Assembly: GCA_007132395.1 (NCBI GenBank)
Contig: SLOR01000285.1
Span: forward strand, 1 to 6,178
Source of the DNA: Bacteroidales bacterium
GTDB lineage: Bacteria > Bacteroidota > Bacteroidia > Bacteroidales > UBA7960
Direction of reading: 5' to 3'
Length of the DNA: 6,178 nt
Numbering within the stretch: the first letter of the stretch is position 1; each line of letters opens with the position of its first letter. The notes under the pieces were generated by a model, which ran no database searches, was not told the origin of the DNA, and saw nothing but the letters and a program-made list of their open reading frames with translations. The position numbers were made by a program, and so were the translations under genes. Positions 5,937 to 6,178 of this stretch are shown piece by piece.

Positions 5937-6178
5937 ATGAAAACTTATACTTTTTTAAGGAAGTGCAGTATGCTGCTCTCCCTGGTGGTCCTTATGACCC
6001 TGGGCTGGGCTGCTCCCGCACTGGCAGAGGGCGAAACAGCCGCTGCCACGGTATGGACCGATAAGGACGATTACGCCCCCGGCGAAATTGCATATTTCTC
6101 GGGCGAAAACTGGTGGCCCGGTGAGGATGTTTCTATTTACATAGAGAGCATCCATGCCGAGGGCAGCTACTTTATTGC
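5937..6178 (+). CDS. Secreted protein with Ig-like domain, N-terminal part
   Basis: Only the first 80 codons are in the window. Residues 1-30 form a clear Sec signal peptide: a basic n-region (MKTYTFLRKCSM), a hydrophobic core (LLSLVVLMTLGWA), and APALA before the mature EGET, giving a likely signal peptidase I site after Ala30. Cys10 precedes the hydrophobic core, so it is not a lipobox. The mature part continues TVWTDKDDYAPGEIAYFSGENWWPGEDVSIYIES. This is the 'TDKxDYxPGE...GxxFxPGE' pattern that begins Ig-like or beta-sandwich domains of large extracellular bacterial proteins, often adhesins or multi-domain cell-surface proteins. The total length, any C-terminal sorting signal and the function cannot be seen. 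The ATG at 5937 has no Shine-Dalgarno but sits in A-rich sequence, as is usual for this phylum. The gene diverges from dnaG across about 520 bp. Confidence 0.85.
   Translation, partial: MKTYTFLRKCSMLLSLVVLMTLGWAAPALAEGETAAATVWTDKDDYAPGEIAYFSGENWWPGEDVSIYIESIHAEGSYFI

Noticed and set aside
5955..6155. 66-codon minus-strand frame at the right edge
   Set aside because: It overlaps the signal peptide and Ig-like start of the plus-strand gene and has no supporting features.

Overview
The window looks like a chromosomal stretch from a member of the Bacteroidota, probably an anaerobic or facultative one in the Bacteroidales/Marinilabiliales range (inference). The support is: the protein flavour of CysS (HLGH and KMGKS signature variants) and DnaG; a TAnnTTTG-type -7 promoter box upstream of cysS; start regions without clear Shine-Dalgarno sequences; and the end of a sodium-pumping decarboxylase beta subunit. 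No rRNA, tRNA, CRISPR array, transposase or phage gene was seen.

Layout. 1-668 (+) is the 3' part of a Na+-translocating decarboxylase beta subunit (OadB/MmdB/GcdB family). It converges on cysS, and one strong hairpin at 714-744 probably terminates both. On the minus strand lie cysS (767-2254, cysteinyl-tRNA synthetase), a patatin-like phospholipase (2351-3139) and dnaG (3457-5412, replicative primase, GTG start). Between the patatin gene and dnaG is a 317-bp spacer packed with repeats: two related copies of one element, one of them interrupted by a separate hairpin, a 15-bp perfect inverted repeat, and a further small palindrome. After dnaG comes about 520 bp of AT-rich non-coding DNA. At 5937 (+) a secreted protein begins, with a clear signal peptide and the start of an Ig-like 'DYAPGE...PGE' domain; it runs off the window.

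How the genes relate. CysS (translation) and DnaG (replication priming) are housekeeping genes that happen to be co-directional. cysS appears to have its own promoter, so it need not depend on the patatin gene upstream. The decarboxylase subunit is membrane energy metabolism, and the terminator suggests it is the last gene of its operon. The secreted protein is transcribed away from dnaG and probably has a long 5' leader.

I found no convincing new multi-gene system. The most unusual material is non-coding: the nested repeats at 3171-3400, and three TAAAACA(AA)GGG motifs in the leader of the secreted protein. The patatin-like protein also departs from its family's nucleophile motif (A-V-S-A-G instead of G-x-S-x-G).
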